NCBI RefSeq assembly: GCF_000585335.1 | Contig: NZ_KK073872.1 | Location: 3,339,283 to 3,403,282 of the forward strand | Direction of reading: 5' to 3' | DNA: 64,000 bases | Source of the DNA: Cloacibacillus evryensis DSM 19522 | Lineage (GTDB): Bacteria; Synergistota; Synergistia; Synergistales; Synergistaceae | Shown: piece by piece, positions 37,630 through 47,085 of the stretch | How the letters are laid out: the number at the start of each line of letters is the position of its first letter | Position numbering within the stretch: the stretch's first letter is position 1 | Made by a program: the position numbers and the translations under genes | The notes under the pieces: generated by a model | Told to the model about the DNA's origin: nothing | The model's database searches: none | What the model saw: the letters and a program-made list of their open reading frames with translations, nothing else

Positions 37630-39579
37630 ATGGGCGAGAATATTACCCGGAAAATAATCGGAAGCCATCTGCTGGGCGGAGTTATGAGGGCGGGGGAGGA
37701 GATAGCGATCAGGATCGACCAGACGCTGACGCACGACGTCACGGGGACGCAGGCCTATCTTGCCTTCGAGACCCTCGGGATAGAGAGGGTGAGGACGGAG
37801 AAATCCGTCAGCTACATAGACCACAATCTGCTCTACGCCGACAATAAAAATCCCGACGATCACCTCTATTTACAGACGATCGCCAAGAAATACGGCATTT
37901 TTCTCTCAAAGGCGGGAAACGGCATCTGCCACACCGTCCACTTTGAGAGGTTCGGCGTTCCGGGAAAGACACTGCTGGGTTCGGACAGCCACACGCCGAC
38001 CGGCGGCGCGATAGGGATGCTCGCGATCGGCGCGGGCGGCCTCGACGTCGCCATGGCGATGGCCGGCGAGCCGATATATATAAAGATGCCCGCCGTCGTC
38101 CGCGTCGAGCTCAAGGGGAAGCTGCGCCCCGGCGTCTCCGCGAAGGACGTGATCCTTGAGATGCTGCGCCGGTACACCGTAAAGGGCGGCCTCGGCAGGG
38201 TCTTTGAGTATGGCGGCGAGGGGCTTTCGTGCCTCAATATAAGAGACCGCTCGACGATCGCGAACATGGGCGCCGAGATGGGGGCGACTACCTCGGTATT
38301 TCCCGGCGACGAAGCCGTGCGCGAATTTTTCGCGGCGCAGGGGAGGGCGGATCAATGGAAGGAGCTGCTTCCCGACCCGGACGCCGGATACGACGAAAGA
38401 GCGGAGATAGACCTCTCGGAGCTGGAGCCGCTCGTCGCGATGCCCGACATGCCCGACAAGGTGGCGAAGGTCTCGGAGCTTGGCCGCGTGAAGGTCGGAC
38501 AGGTCTTTATCGGCAGTTGTACGAACGCATCTTATACCGACTTTGTCAAAGCGGCGAGGATACTTGACGGGAGGATCGCCCACGAGGACGTCAGCTTCGT
38601 CGTCGCGCCTGGAAGCCGGCAGATATTCTGCGAGCTGCTGCGCGACGGCGTCATCGGCAGGCTGGTGGAGAGCGGCGCGCGCGTGCTTGAATGCGGCTGC
38701 GGCCCATGCGTCGGCATCGGGCAGGCCCCCGCGACGCACGGAGTCTCGCTGCGCACCTCGAACCGCAACTTCAGGGGGCGCGGCGGCACGCTCGACGCCT
38801 CGTTGTATCTGGCGAGCCCGGAGGTCGCTGCGGCCACGGCCCTCACCGGATATATCACCGCGCCCTCCGAGGTGTGCGACTGCTCCGTGCTGGAAAGCAT
38901 AAGGGAACCGGAGACGTTCGCCGTCGACGACCGCCTCATCCTGACGCCGCCCGCGGAGGGCGGCGCGGTCGAGATAATACGCGGTCCCAACATCAAACCG
39001 ATGCCGGTAAATACCCCGATGCCGGAGGAATATTCGCTTAGGGTCTCCGCCGTGCGGGGGGACAACGTCACCACGGACGACATAATACCGGCCAACGCCC
39101 AATTCTCTGCGCTGCGCTCGAACATTCCCGCGATCAGCGAAATAACCTTCGGGCGTGTCGACCCCGGTTTCGCCGCCCGCTGCCGCGAATATGGCCCGAG
39201 CATCATCGTCGGCGGAGAGAACTACGGGCAGGGCTCGAGCCGCGAGCACGCGGCGATCGCGCCGATGTACCTGGGCGTCAAGATCGTACTCGCCAAGAGC
39301 ATGGCGCGGATACATAAAAACAACCTCATAAATCACGGCGTGCTACCGCTCGTTTTTAAAGACCCGCGCGACCTTTCCAAATTCTCCGAGGGGGACGAGA
39401 TCACAGTCGCCGCCCCCGCGGAGCAGCTTCGGCGGCGCAGCGTCACGCTGCTTAACAAAACGACGGGGGAGAAGGCCGAGGCGCGCGCCGAGCTTACCGA
39501 CCGCGAGGCGGAGATCCTCATCGCCGGCGGGCAGCTGCGCATGGCCCGGAGCCGCCGCCTGGCCGGACCGGAAAAATGA
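37630..39579 (+). CDS. aconitase-family hydratase
   Basis: 649-residue single-chain aconitase/homoaconitase-type enzyme. The [4Fe-4S] ligands are visible: C297 in GSCTNASY and C357-x2-C360 in CGCGPCVG. The substrate loop GSDSHTPTGGAIGMLAIGAGG and the swivelling C-terminal domain with GENYGQGSSREHA and IHKNNLINHGVLPL are intact. The family interconverts citrate and isocitrate, or hydrates similar tri- and dicarboxylates. It may be the housekeeping aconitase, but it is coupled to a lactonase (ATGA overlap) and an RraA-type aldolase, which is not usual for a TCA-cycle enzyme, so a special hydratase role is possible. Confidence 0.88.
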   Translation: MGENITRKIIGSHLLGGVMRAGEEIAIRIDQTLTHDVTGTQAYLAFETLGIERVRTEKSVSYIDHNLLYADNKNPDDHLYLQTIAKKYGIFLSKAGNGICHTVHFERFGVPGKTLLGSDSHTPTGGAIGMLAIGAGGLDVAMAMAGEPIYIKMPAVVRVELKGKLRPGVSAKDVILEMLRRYTVKGGLGRVFEYGGEGLSCLNIRDRSTIANMGAEMGATTSVFPGDEAVREFFAAQGRADQWKELLPDPDAGYDERAEIDLSELEPLVAMPDMPDKVAKVSELGRVKVGQVFIGSCTNASYTDFVKAARILDGRIAHEDVSFVVAPGSRQIFCELLRDGVIGRLVESGARVLECGCGPCVGIGQAPATHGVSLRTSNRNFRGRGGTLDASLYLASPEVAAATALTGYITAPSEVCDCSVLESIREPETFAVDDRLILTPPAEGGAVEIIRGPNIKPMPVNTPMPEEYSLRVSAVRGDNVTTDDIIPANAQFSALRSNIPAISEITFGRVDPGFAARCREYGPSIIVGGENYGQGSSREHAAIAPMYLGVKIVLAKSMARIHKNNLINHGVLPLVFKDPRDLSKFSEGDEITVAAPAEQLRRRSVTLLNKTTGEKAEARAELTDREAEILIAGGQLRMARSRRLAGPEK

Positions 39580-40634
39580 CGATGAAATTTGCCTATGTGG
39601 GATGCAGGACGACGAAGGAGAGGAACGCGCGCGGCAGAGGGCTCAAGGTCTACCGCGTAGACGGTCTTGGGCGCTGGGAGGAGACGCAGCTCGTCAAAGG
39701 GCTGGAAAACCCCTCATACCTGGCTTTTGACCGGGAGGAAAAATTCCTCTACTGCGTACACGGCGACAAAGACTATGTGAGCTCATTCAAAATAGACGAA
39801 GAGAGCGGAGGGCTCACGCAGATCGGGCGCGCGGCGGCGGGAGGGAAAAATCCCGTCTTCATCTCCGTCGACAAGGGCAACAGGCGGTGCTTCGTCGCCA
39901 CGCTGCAGGGCGGTAAGGTATCCACGCTGGAACGCCTGCCGGACGGGAGTCTTTCGGAGCCGGTACATGAGGCGGCGATCCCGGGCATCGAAGCCGGTTC
40001 CGTATCTTACCCGCACCAGTGTCTCCAGGATGTCGAGGGAAACTTTCTCATCGTGCCGATTCAGGGCAGAAAGACCGGCACGGGCGCGCTCAACCTTTAC
40101 CGTATCGAAAAAGACGGCTCCCTCTCGCTCAGCGACCGCCGGGAGGCGCGTCAGCACGACGAACCGCGCCATTTCGCGTTTCACCCGAGCAACCGCTGCG
40201 GCTGTCTCATCAACGAAAAGGGGAACTGCGTCACCTGCTTTGACTTCGACGCCGCCGCCGGTAAGATCACGCCGAAGCAGATACTGAGTTCGCTGCCCGA
40301 ATACTACACCGGCGAGGGACAGGCGAGCGCGATGCTGATCCACCCGGGAGGCCGCTTCGCTTACGCCTCTAACCGGATTCATGACAGCATAGCCTCGTAC
40401 TCTATCGACCCTCATACCGGATACCTGCGGCTGCTGGGCTTTACCGACGCGCTCGGAAAAACGCCGCGCTTCATGACATTCGACGAAAAGGGCGAAAAAC
40501 TTTACGTTGCGAACGAAGACAGCGACACTATCGTTGAATTCGCGATCGAGGCCGACAGCGGCCGGCCGGTCTTTACGGGCCGTACCGTCGCCGCGGAAAG
40601 CCCCGTCTGCGTTATCTTTACAAAAGAGAGGTAA
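39576..40634 (+). CDS. beta-propeller lactonase family protein
   Basis: 352 residues with repeated seven-bladed propeller motifs (SYLAFDREEKFLYCVHGD, FISVDKGNRRCFVATLQGGKV, HFAFHPSNRCGCLINE, AMLIHPGGRFAYASNR, FMTFDEKGEKLYVANED). The family includes 6-phosphogluconolactonase of the Pgl/YbhE type and muconate-cycloisomerase-like lactonases. There is no signal peptide, so it is cytoplasmic. Its ATG overlaps the aconitase stop (ATGA) and the RraA-like gene starts four bases after its stop, so the three act together. No pentose-phosphate gene is nearby, favouring a lactone other than 6-phosphogluconolactone. Confidence 0.8.
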   Translation: MTMKFAYVGCRTTKERNARGRGLKVYRVDGLGRWEETQLVKGLENPSYLAFDREEKFLYCVHGDKDYVSSFKIDEESGGLTQIGRAAAGGKNPVFISVDKGNRRCFVATLQGGKVSTLERLPDGSLSEPVHEAAIPGIEAGSVSYPHQCLQDVEGNFLIVPIQGRKTGTGALNLYRIEKDGSLSLSDRREARQHDEPRHFAFHPSNRCGCLINEKGNCVTCFDFDAAAGKITPKQILSSLPEYYTGEGQASAMLIHPGGRFAYASNRIHDSIASYSIDPHTGYLRLLGFTDALGKTPRFMTFDEKGEKLYVANEDSDTIVEFAIEADSGRPVFTGRTVAAESPVCVIFTKER

Positions 40635-40638
40635 TTTC

Positions 40639-41241
40639 ATGACGCATCCCAAAATATCCCCGGAACTGATCGCGCGCGCCGCCGCCCTCTCCACCCCGGA
40701 ACTCTGCGACGGCATGGAGCCATTCCGCGCCATGCATTACGAGATAAAGCCGCTTGTGGGAGATCGTGTCGTCGGGCAGGCCTTTACCGCCGACCTGCCG
40801 ATGGGCTCCTCGGAGCTGGCAGCCCGCATGATAGACGAGGCCGGGGCGGGCGACATCCTTGTCCTCGCGGGGCGCGGGGACTGCCGCGGCTCGCTGTGGG
40901 GAGACTACAAGAGCCTCTGCGCCTCGCTGAAAAAGATCGGCGGCGTCGTGATAGACGGCGCGCTGCGCGACATCGCAGGCTGCCGCGAAATCGGGCTGCC
41001 GGTATTTGCCCGGGCAGTCGTCTGCGGCGCGGTGAAGAAGAGCGATTACGGCGCGCTGGGCGTGACGGTCTCCTGCGGCGGCGTCTCCGTGCGCCCCGGC
41101 GACCTGATCGCGGGCGACGCTAACGGCGTCGTCGTGCTGCCCTATGAGGAAGAAGAACTGGCGAAGATACTCGACCGCGCGGAAAAGAAAAAAGCGGCGC
41201 AGGAAGAAAAAGAGCGGAAACTGCTGTCCGCGGAAATATAG
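40639..41241 (+). CDS. RraA-like aldolase/oxaloacetate decarboxylase family protein
   Basis: 200 residues with the RraA/HMG-aldolase fold: N-terminal LSTPELCDGM, the G-x-x-R-D motif in VIDGALRDIAGC (substrate arginine and metal-binding aspartate), and VRPGDLIAGDANGVVVLP. Members cleave 4-hydroxy-4-methyl-2-oxoglutarate or 4-carboxy-4-hydroxy-2-oxoadipate, or decarboxylate oxaloacetate. The ATG at 40639 has an AGAGAGGT site 6 bases upstream and follows the lactonase stop closely. The metal-coordinating and substrate residues favour an enzyme rather than the RNase E inhibitor RraA. Confidence 0.82.
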   Translation: MTHPKISPELIARAAALSTPELCDGMEPFRAMHYEIKPLVGDRVVGQAFTADLPMGSSELAARMIDEAGAGDILVLAGRGDCRGSLWGDYKSLCASLKKIGGVVIDGALRDIAGCREIGLPVFARAVVCGAVKKSDYGALGVTVSCGGVSVRPGDLIAGDANGVVVLPYEEEELAKILDRAEKKKAAQEEKERKLLSAEI

Positions 41242-41312
41242 CGCGAACGCGGCAGGTAACGGGTAATTTTAAAAGGGCGCGCGGCGCGGCGTGACCGTTT
41301 GCCTGCCGCAAG

Positions 41313-42088
<776 letters not shown>

Positions 42089-42092
<4 letters not shown>

Positions 42093-43117
42093 CCGCGCCA
42101 CCCCGCGCGCCGCCGCATGAGCAGCATCGCGAAAAATGGCGCGCCGATGAGCGAGGTGAGTATCCCCAGCGGTATCTCGTTCATCGTGAGGGCGCGCGCC
42201 GCGTTGTCTATCAGGATAAGATAGATGCCGCCGAGCGATATGCAGGCCGGCAGCAGGCGGCGGTAGTCGGAGCCGACGAGCAGCCGTCCCACGTGCGGGA
42301 TCACCAGGCCGACCCAGCTTATCGTGCCGGCGAGGCAGACCGCGAGGCAGGAGAGCAGCGTGCAGACGAAGATCACCGCGCCCCGTTCAAGAGTGGTGTT
42401 CACGCCGAGCGCGCGCGCCTCCTCATCCCCCAGCGCGAGAAGATTGATGCGCCAGCGGCAGAGATAAAGCGCGCCCATGCCCGCGGCGAAAGCCGGCAGC
42501 GTCCACGAGAGGTCGCCGGCGCTGACGCGCGAGAGCGAACCCATGAGCCAGAAGATGATCGAGGGCAGTTTGTCGTAGGGATCGGCGATGTATTTGAGCG
42601 AAGAGAGCAGCGCCTGAAAGAAGGCCCCCACGATGATGCCCGAAAGGACGAGGACCAGAACGGGAGCGCCCTTAAAGAACCGCGCCATCGTATAGGCGGC
42701 GAAGACCGCGAGCATCCCGAAGCATATCGCCGAAGCCTGTAAATAGACGCCGCCGTTCGTCAGCAATATCGCGAGCGCCGCGCCGAAGCCCGCGCCGTAA
42801 GAGACGCCCAGGATGTCAGGCGAGACGAGCGGGTTCTTGAAAATACCCTGGAAGATCGCCCCCGAGACCGCGAGAGAGGCGCCGACGAAGAAGGCCGCGG
42901 TGATGCGAGGCAGCCGTATCTGGAAAAAGACCGTCTCCATCGTCTGCGGCCACGTCTTTTCCAGCGGGAAAACGGCGGAGAGCAGCATCTTGCAGAGCGT
43001 CTCCACCGGTATGCCGTAGCGCCCGATGAGCAGCGAAAGGACGAAAGAGGCGGGAACGGCCAGCGCCAGCCCCGTCTCTATCATAAACTCGTTTTTGCCG
43101 TCTCCGGGCTTCAGCAT
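42089..43117 (-). CDS. FecCD family ABC transporter permease
   Basis: 342 residues, about ten transmembrane helices, with BtuC/FecD hallmarks: SGAIFQGIFKNPLVSPDILGVSYGAGFGAALAI near the middle and GLVIPHVGRLLVGSDYRRLLP before the C terminus. It pairs with the binding protein and ATPase on either side. The ATG at 43117 overlaps the binding-protein stop by one base (TGATG). Substrate likely a chelated metal or corrinoid. Confidence 0.92.
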
Positions 43118-44190
43118 CAATGCTTTCCCTTATACGGCACGCCGTAGAAGGTCGTGTAGAACTCCTGCACGGCTTTATTCATATCGATATCCTTGAAACG
43201 TTCGGGATAGAGCTTCTTCGCCATCCAGAGCTCGCCGAGCGCCATCGACTCGGGGCAGGGATGTCCCCACGGCTTCACATACTCCGGCGTTTCGTAGACA
43301 CGGCGGTCTTTGACGGCCTTGATCGGGGCCCAGGCCGCGCCCTTCGTGATCTCGGGGAGGACCTTCGCCGCGTAGCGGTCCTGCACGAAGATCACCTGCG
43401 GGTCCCACTTCAGTATCTGCTCCATATTGACGGCCTTGTAGCCGGAGATGTCGCGCGCGACGTTGATGCCGCCGGCGCGGTCCATGATCACGCCCACATA
43501 CTTGCCGCTGCCATAGGTGTGGAGGTCCGGGTTCGCCATATAGCAGGTTATCTTTTTATTGTCGGGGATCGCCGAGAGTTTGTCTCCGACGATCGCGCGC
43601 TTCTCGGCGACGAAATCGTTGAGCTTCCTGGCCTCTTTCTCTTTGCCGTAGATCTCGCCGAGCAGATTGACGCCCATCCTCATGCCGATCGTGTAGGCCT
43701 TGTCGGGATTTTTCAGCTTCGGGTTCAGCTTAGAGGCCTCTTCAAAATCGGCCTGATAAAGCGAGACCGCGACCACGGGAATGCCCGCCGCCTCTATCTT
43801 CTTCAGCGTATCCTGGGGGAAATAATGCGTGACGATGACGAGGTCGGGATTCGTCTTCAGCAGCTCCTCCATATTGACCTCGGTCAGAGTGCCGACCTGC
43901 GGCAGCTTTTTGATCGGCGGATAGATATCCGCGATGCCGGGGAAGAGCAGCCCCTCCCAGCCCTTCATCACGCCTGCGAGGCGGTTCCCCGCCTGCAGCT
44001 CGAGCGTGATGTCGAGCGCGTGGTGCATGAGGCAGACGACGCGTTCCACCTTCTGCGGGATCACGACGCTGCGGCCGAGCTGATCGACGACGACGCGTTT
44101 CCCGGCGGGAACGTCGGCGGCAAGAGCCGAGGCGGCGACGAGAAGCGTAAGAGCGATTGTGAAAAACAGACGAACGATTTTGTGTTTCAT
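43117..44190 (-). CDS. iron/cobalamin-type ABC transporter binding protein
   Basis: 357 residues from the ATG at 44190, which has GGAGG 8 bases upstream; longer in-frame starts lack a site. A signal peptide precedes ALA-ADVPAG. The mature part begins RVVVDQLGRSVVIPQKVERVVCL, the usual start of FecB/BtuF-like binding proteins, and contains NPDLVIVTHYF and QVIFVQDRY. It is exported and hands a chelated metal or corrinoid to the FecCD permease. No cobalamin riboswitch was recognised upstream. Confidence 0.9.
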   Translation of the reverse strand: MKHKIVRLFFTIALTLLVAASALAADVPAGKRVVVDQLGRSVVIPQKVERVVCLMHHALDITLELQAGNRLAGVMKGWEGLLFPGIADIYPPIKKLPQVGTLTEVNMEELLKTNPDLVIVTHYFPQDTLKKIEAAGIPVVAVSLYQADFEEASKLNPKLKNPDKAYTIGMRMGVNLLGEIYGKEKEARKLNDFVAEKRAIVGDKLSAIPDNKKITCYMANPDLHTYGSGKYVGVIMDRAGGINVARDISGYKAVNMEQILKWDPQVIFVQDRYAAKVLPEITKGAAWAPIKAVKDRRVYETPEYVKPWGHPCPESMALGELWMAKKLYPERFKDIDMNKAVQEFYTTFYGVPYKGKH

Positions 44191-44382
44191 GCAAATACCT
44201 CCAATATATGATATCAAGTTGCAATTATAGCACCGGCGGCGGGATTTATATACGGCCGACTGAAACTTCGCACGCCAATAAAGCGGCTCGCACCCTGAAA
44301 AATCAATATCCGGCCACTATAAAGGAGACCTTTTTTATACGAGGCTTTAAAGGCGTAGCTGGCGGTTACGCCGGATGGCGCG

Positions 44383-44388
44383 TATAAT
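44383..44388 (+). promoter_or_regulatory. -10 element before the homoserine dehydrogenase-like gene
   Basis: TATAAT 92 bases before the start codon, in the divergent region with the ABC binding-protein gene. The -35 is not clear. The same region has a minus-strand TATAAT at 44224-44229 that suits the ABC operon. Confidence 0.4.
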
Positions 44389-44479
44389 CGAACGGTTCTC
44401 TAAGAATTAAAAACGCATCGCGGGATAATAGATGTACAATATAACCGCCGTCTTAACAATCTGATGGAGGGGAGATTCC

Positions 44480-45523
44480 ATGACGAAAAAGACGATAAAA
44501 GTTTGTATGGCCGGATTTGGCAACGTTGGAGTACGATTCACGCGGCTGCTGCTGGAAAAGGAACGCGAGCTGCGCGAGGATTACGGCTGCGGGATATTGG
44601 TCACCGGCGTCTGTACGCGCAGCAAGGGTACGATGATGAACCCGCGCGGCCTTGACCTCGGCGCGCTTCTGATAATGAACGAAGAGCTGGGGCGCTTCGA
44701 CTCGGAACATCCTGATTTTGTCTCCGGGTGCGACACTCACGGGATGATCGCCGCCGCCGGGGCGGACCTTTTCATAGAACTCAGCACCCTGTCGATCGGA
44801 GACGGAGAGCCCGCCGCGAGCTACATCAGAGAGGCTTTCGCGAACGGCATGGACGTCATCACCGCGAACAAGGGGCCGGAAGCCTGGTGCTTCGACGAAC
44901 TGAAAACGCTCGCCGAAGCCGCGGGGAAAAAATTTCTCTACGAGACCATCGTGATGGACGGCGCGCCCGTCTTCAACATGGCGCGCGCGGGGCTGCGCGG
45001 AAACAGGATCCTCGCGCTGCGCGGCATCCTCAACTCCACCACGAACTTCATCCTCGGCGAACTTGAAAAGGGCGGCAACCTGGCTGACGCCGTCGCCGAG
45101 GCGCAGCGGCTGCAGTTCGCCGAGGCGGACCCCTCGATGGATATCGACGGCTGGGACGGGGCGGCGAAGATATGCGCGCTTGCCAACATCCTCATGGACG
45201 CCCGCCTGACGCCGAAGGACGTGAAGGTCAAAAGCCTCGCGGGAACGTCGGCCGCCGATGTGAAGGCCGCCGGAACCGAAGGATGCCGCATCAAATATAT
45301 CTGCGGCGCGCGGCGCGCCGACGACGGGAGCGTGGAGCTCTCCGTGGAGCCGCGGCGGCTGCCCTTTGACGACCCGCTCTGCTCCGTGGGGGGACGCTCC
45401 TCGGCCCTCATCTTTTACACCGATCTCGCGGGAGAGATAATGCTCATCGAGCGCGACCCGGATATACTGCAGACCGCCTACGGCGTCTACAGCGACCTGA
45501 TGACGCTGATAGAGGATAAATAG
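44480..45523 (+). CDS. homoserine dehydrogenase-like oxidoreductase
   Basis: 347 residues. An N-terminal Rossmann fold opens with VCMAGFGNVGVRFTRLL and the catalytic domain shows LSTLSIGDGEP, DVITANKGPEA, GILNSTTNFILGEL and ADPSMDIDGWDGAAKICALAN, as in homoserine dehydrogenases. There is no C-terminal ACT domain, and the protein is short compared with the biosynthetic enzyme (about 430 residues). It would reduce aspartate semialdehyde to homoserine or act on a related 2-amino or 2-hydroxy acid. GGAGG precedes the ATG. It is monocistronic and followed by a good terminator. Confidence 0.82.
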   Translation: MTKKTIKVCMAGFGNVGVRFTRLLLEKERELREDYGCGILVTGVCTRSKGTMMNPRGLDLGALLIMNEELGRFDSEHPDFVSGCDTHGMIAAAGADLFIELSTLSIGDGEPAASYIREAFANGMDVITANKGPEAWCFDELKTLAEAAGKKFLYETIVMDGAPVFNMARAGLRGNRILALRGILNSTTNFILGELEKGGNLADAVAEAQRLQFAEADPSMDIDGWDGAAKICALANILMDARLTPKDVKVKSLAGTSAADVKAAGTEGCRIKYICGARRADDGSVELSVEPRRLPFDDPLCSVGGRSSALIFYTDLAGEIMLIERDPDILQTAYGVYSDLMTLIEDK

Positions 45524-45545
45524 AGCCGCGCAGGCTATAAAAAAA

Positions 45546-45582
45546 GAGGGGCGGTCCCGCGAAAGGCCCGCCCCCTTTTTTT
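45546..45582 (+). terminator. intrinsic terminator after the homoserine dehydrogenase-like gene
   Basis: GGGGCGG (45548-45554) pairs with CCGCCCC (45568-45574) and is followed by seven Ts. It is A-rich before and T-rich after, so it can work in both directions. Confidence 0.75.
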
Positions 45583-45598
45583 GCCGTCGGGATTACCC

Positions 45599-45627
45599 TT
45601 GTGTAGCTGGCGGCGTGATGGTAGAAT
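45599..45627 (+). promoter_or_regulatory. promoter for the 71-residue membrane protein
   Basis: TTGTGT at 45599-45604, a 17-base spacer and TAGAAT at 45622-45627. The next gene starts at 45751, leaving a leader of about 115 bases. Confidence 0.5.
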
Positions 45628-45750
45628 TACATACACGATATTCGCCGGTCAGTCAAGGGTTGTCTCCCTTAAATATAAAAAACTGACGCGGCGGGCCCGT
45701 GTTCTTAAATATGCCGTTTAGACTGACGACAGAAGGAGTTTTTATCTATT

Positions 45751-45966
45751 ATGTCAAGCGAAGACAGGATACGTTTTTCTTTTTTACTTATTATCACGAT
45801 AATCGTCTTTACCATGAATGTGCGGCTGATGACGCCGGCCGACCGCCGGGGCCTCGGCGAGCTGGACGCCATTTTCGACGGCTACCTGACGTCGACGGCG
45901 CGCCAGTGGGCGGAGGCCTCTCCCCCGGATATGGGAGAGGCGCGGATCGCGGAGTCGGACCGCTAA
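45751..45966 (+). CDS. small membrane protein, function unknown
   Basis: 71 residues, not recognised. Residues about 8-24 are strongly hydrophobic (SFLLIITIIVFTMNV), predicting one membrane helix, with a polar acidic tail (DRRGLGELDAIFDGYL, ending AESDR). GAAGGAG lies about 12 bases upstream. It has its own promoter-like sequence and a perfect terminator, so it is probably a genuine single-gene unit. Confidence 0.55.
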   Translation: MSSEDRIRFSFLLIITIIVFTMNVRLMTPADRRGLGELDAIFDGYLTSTARQWAEASPPDMGEARIAESDR

Positions 45967-45970
45967 GGAT

Positions 45971-46002
45971 GCGGAGGGAGGCGCGCCTCCCTCCGCTTTT
46001 TT
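45971..46002 (+). terminator. intrinsic terminator after the small membrane protein
   Basis: Perfect 13-bp inverted repeat with arms GCGGAGGGAGGCG and CGCCTCCCTCCGC and no unpaired bases between, followed by six Ts. Confidence 0.85.
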
Positions 46003-46140
46003 GATCCCTTTTTCCGCGGCGGAGGCGGCAAACTTTTGACCGAAACATCTGGCAGCCCGCGCTGCCGGGCGGGGCGGCGCCGCGGAAGACTATTTTTCGT
46101 CAGGCGGCCGCCTTTCCGGCGGTCGTTTGCTTCGGCGTGA

Positions 46141-47022
46141 TTATCTTTTCTTCCGGCTTTTCGTCCTGCCGCTCTTTTGAGGGGCGGGCAGCGGCCTCTG
46201 TTCGGAAAACCACTGCGCGAGTCCGCTGGCGCTCATCGCGGCGTCTTTTTTAAGGATTATCGAGGGATGTTTTTTTATCATCTTTTTAGCCATGCCAAGG
46301 TCTTTTAGCTTGGGGCAGTCCGCTAGCTGCACCGTTTTTTTGTTTTTTAGCCTGTGAAGGTAGTTTTCCAGCACTCCCAGGTCGGTATAGGTGAGTTCGT
46401 CAGGCAGTTCCGGTTCATGAAAATCGGGAGTTTGGGATAGGTCCGCCAGCGAGCGGAATGAATCTATAGATAGCTCCTCCGCGATTTTCAGCGCCAGCAT
46501 CGCGCAGCCTTCGGCGTCAGAGCCCGCGTGATGCGGGCGCAGCGTGATGCCGTAGCGCCCGCACAGCGCCTCGAGGTTGTATTTGTTGTTTTCTCCGTGG
46601 ATATCCGCCCTCTGGGCCAGGTCGAGGGTGCAGAGGTGTCCGTATTTTTGATACCTGTATTTTATCCGGTAGCTGCAAAGTATCGCGTCCAGAGTCAGCG
46701 CGTCGTCGCGGAAGCTGTGCGCGGCGAGAGGACGCCCCTCGATGTCGGGGAATATCTTTTCCCAGACCTTGTCGAAGGTGGGCGCGCCCTCCACGTCGAG
46801 GGATGTGATGCCGTGTATCTCCATCGCCTTTTTCTGAAAGTAGAACACGCGCTGCGGCGGCCTGACGAAAAACTCGCGGGATCGTACGATCCTGCCCCGT
46901 TCTACCGTGCATATCCCCACTTGGCAGACGGAGTTCTGGCTGTTGTTGGCCCGCTCGAAATCGATCGCCGTGAAGGTGAATTCGTCGCTTTGCGGCAGGT
47001 TTTTCTGGACGTTGATTATCAT
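46141..47022 (-). CDS. DEDD-type 3'-5' exonuclease domain protein
   Basis: 293 residues. The exonuclease fold resembles the epsilon subunit of DNA polymerase III: Exo I FTAIDFERA (D-x-E), Exo II in the region PLAAHSFRDDALTLD, and Exo III HHAGSDAEGCAM (H and D). A basic C-terminal tail (GRTKSRKKR) follows a segment with YTDLGVLENYLHRLKNKKTVQL. It probably trims or proofreads nucleic acid in the cytoplasm. AGGAAG lies 6 bases before the ATG. The start of the upstream UvrA-like gene product is separate; both run on the minus strand. Confidence 0.85.
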   Translation of the reverse strand: MIINVQKNLPQSDEFTFTAIDFERANNSQNSVCQVGICTVERGRIVRSREFFVRPPQRVFYFQKKAMEIHGITSLDVEGAPTFDKVWEKIFPDIEGRPLAAHSFRDDALTLDAILCSYRIKYRYQKYGHLCTLDLAQRADIHGENNKYNLEALCGRYGITLRPHHAGSDAEGCAMLALKIAEELSIDSFRSLADLSQTPDFHEPELPDELTYTDLGVLENYLHRLKNKKTVQLADCPKLKDLGMAKKMIKKHPSIILKKDAAMSASGLAQWFSEQRPLPAPQKSGRTKSRKKR

Positions 47023-47085
47023 TTGCGGCTTCCTTTATATCTCATAAATTTTACGCGAAGCGGCCTCGCCGGACGCCGGCGCGGA

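Noticed and set aside
37906-39336. 476-codon open frame antisense to the aconitase gene
   Set aside because: The GC-rich codon bias of the real gene leaves the opposite frame open; the antisense product is Arg/Asp/His-rich with no recognisable fold, while the sense gene has all aconitase motifs.
43120-44211. 363-codon open frame antisense to the ABC binding protein
   Set aside because: Shadow of the sense gene, which has a signal peptide and family motifs; the antisense protein is low-complexity.
44191-44479. Cobalamin riboswitch before the FecB/BtuF-like operon
   Set aside because: No B12-box-like sequence or expected architecture was found on the minus strand.
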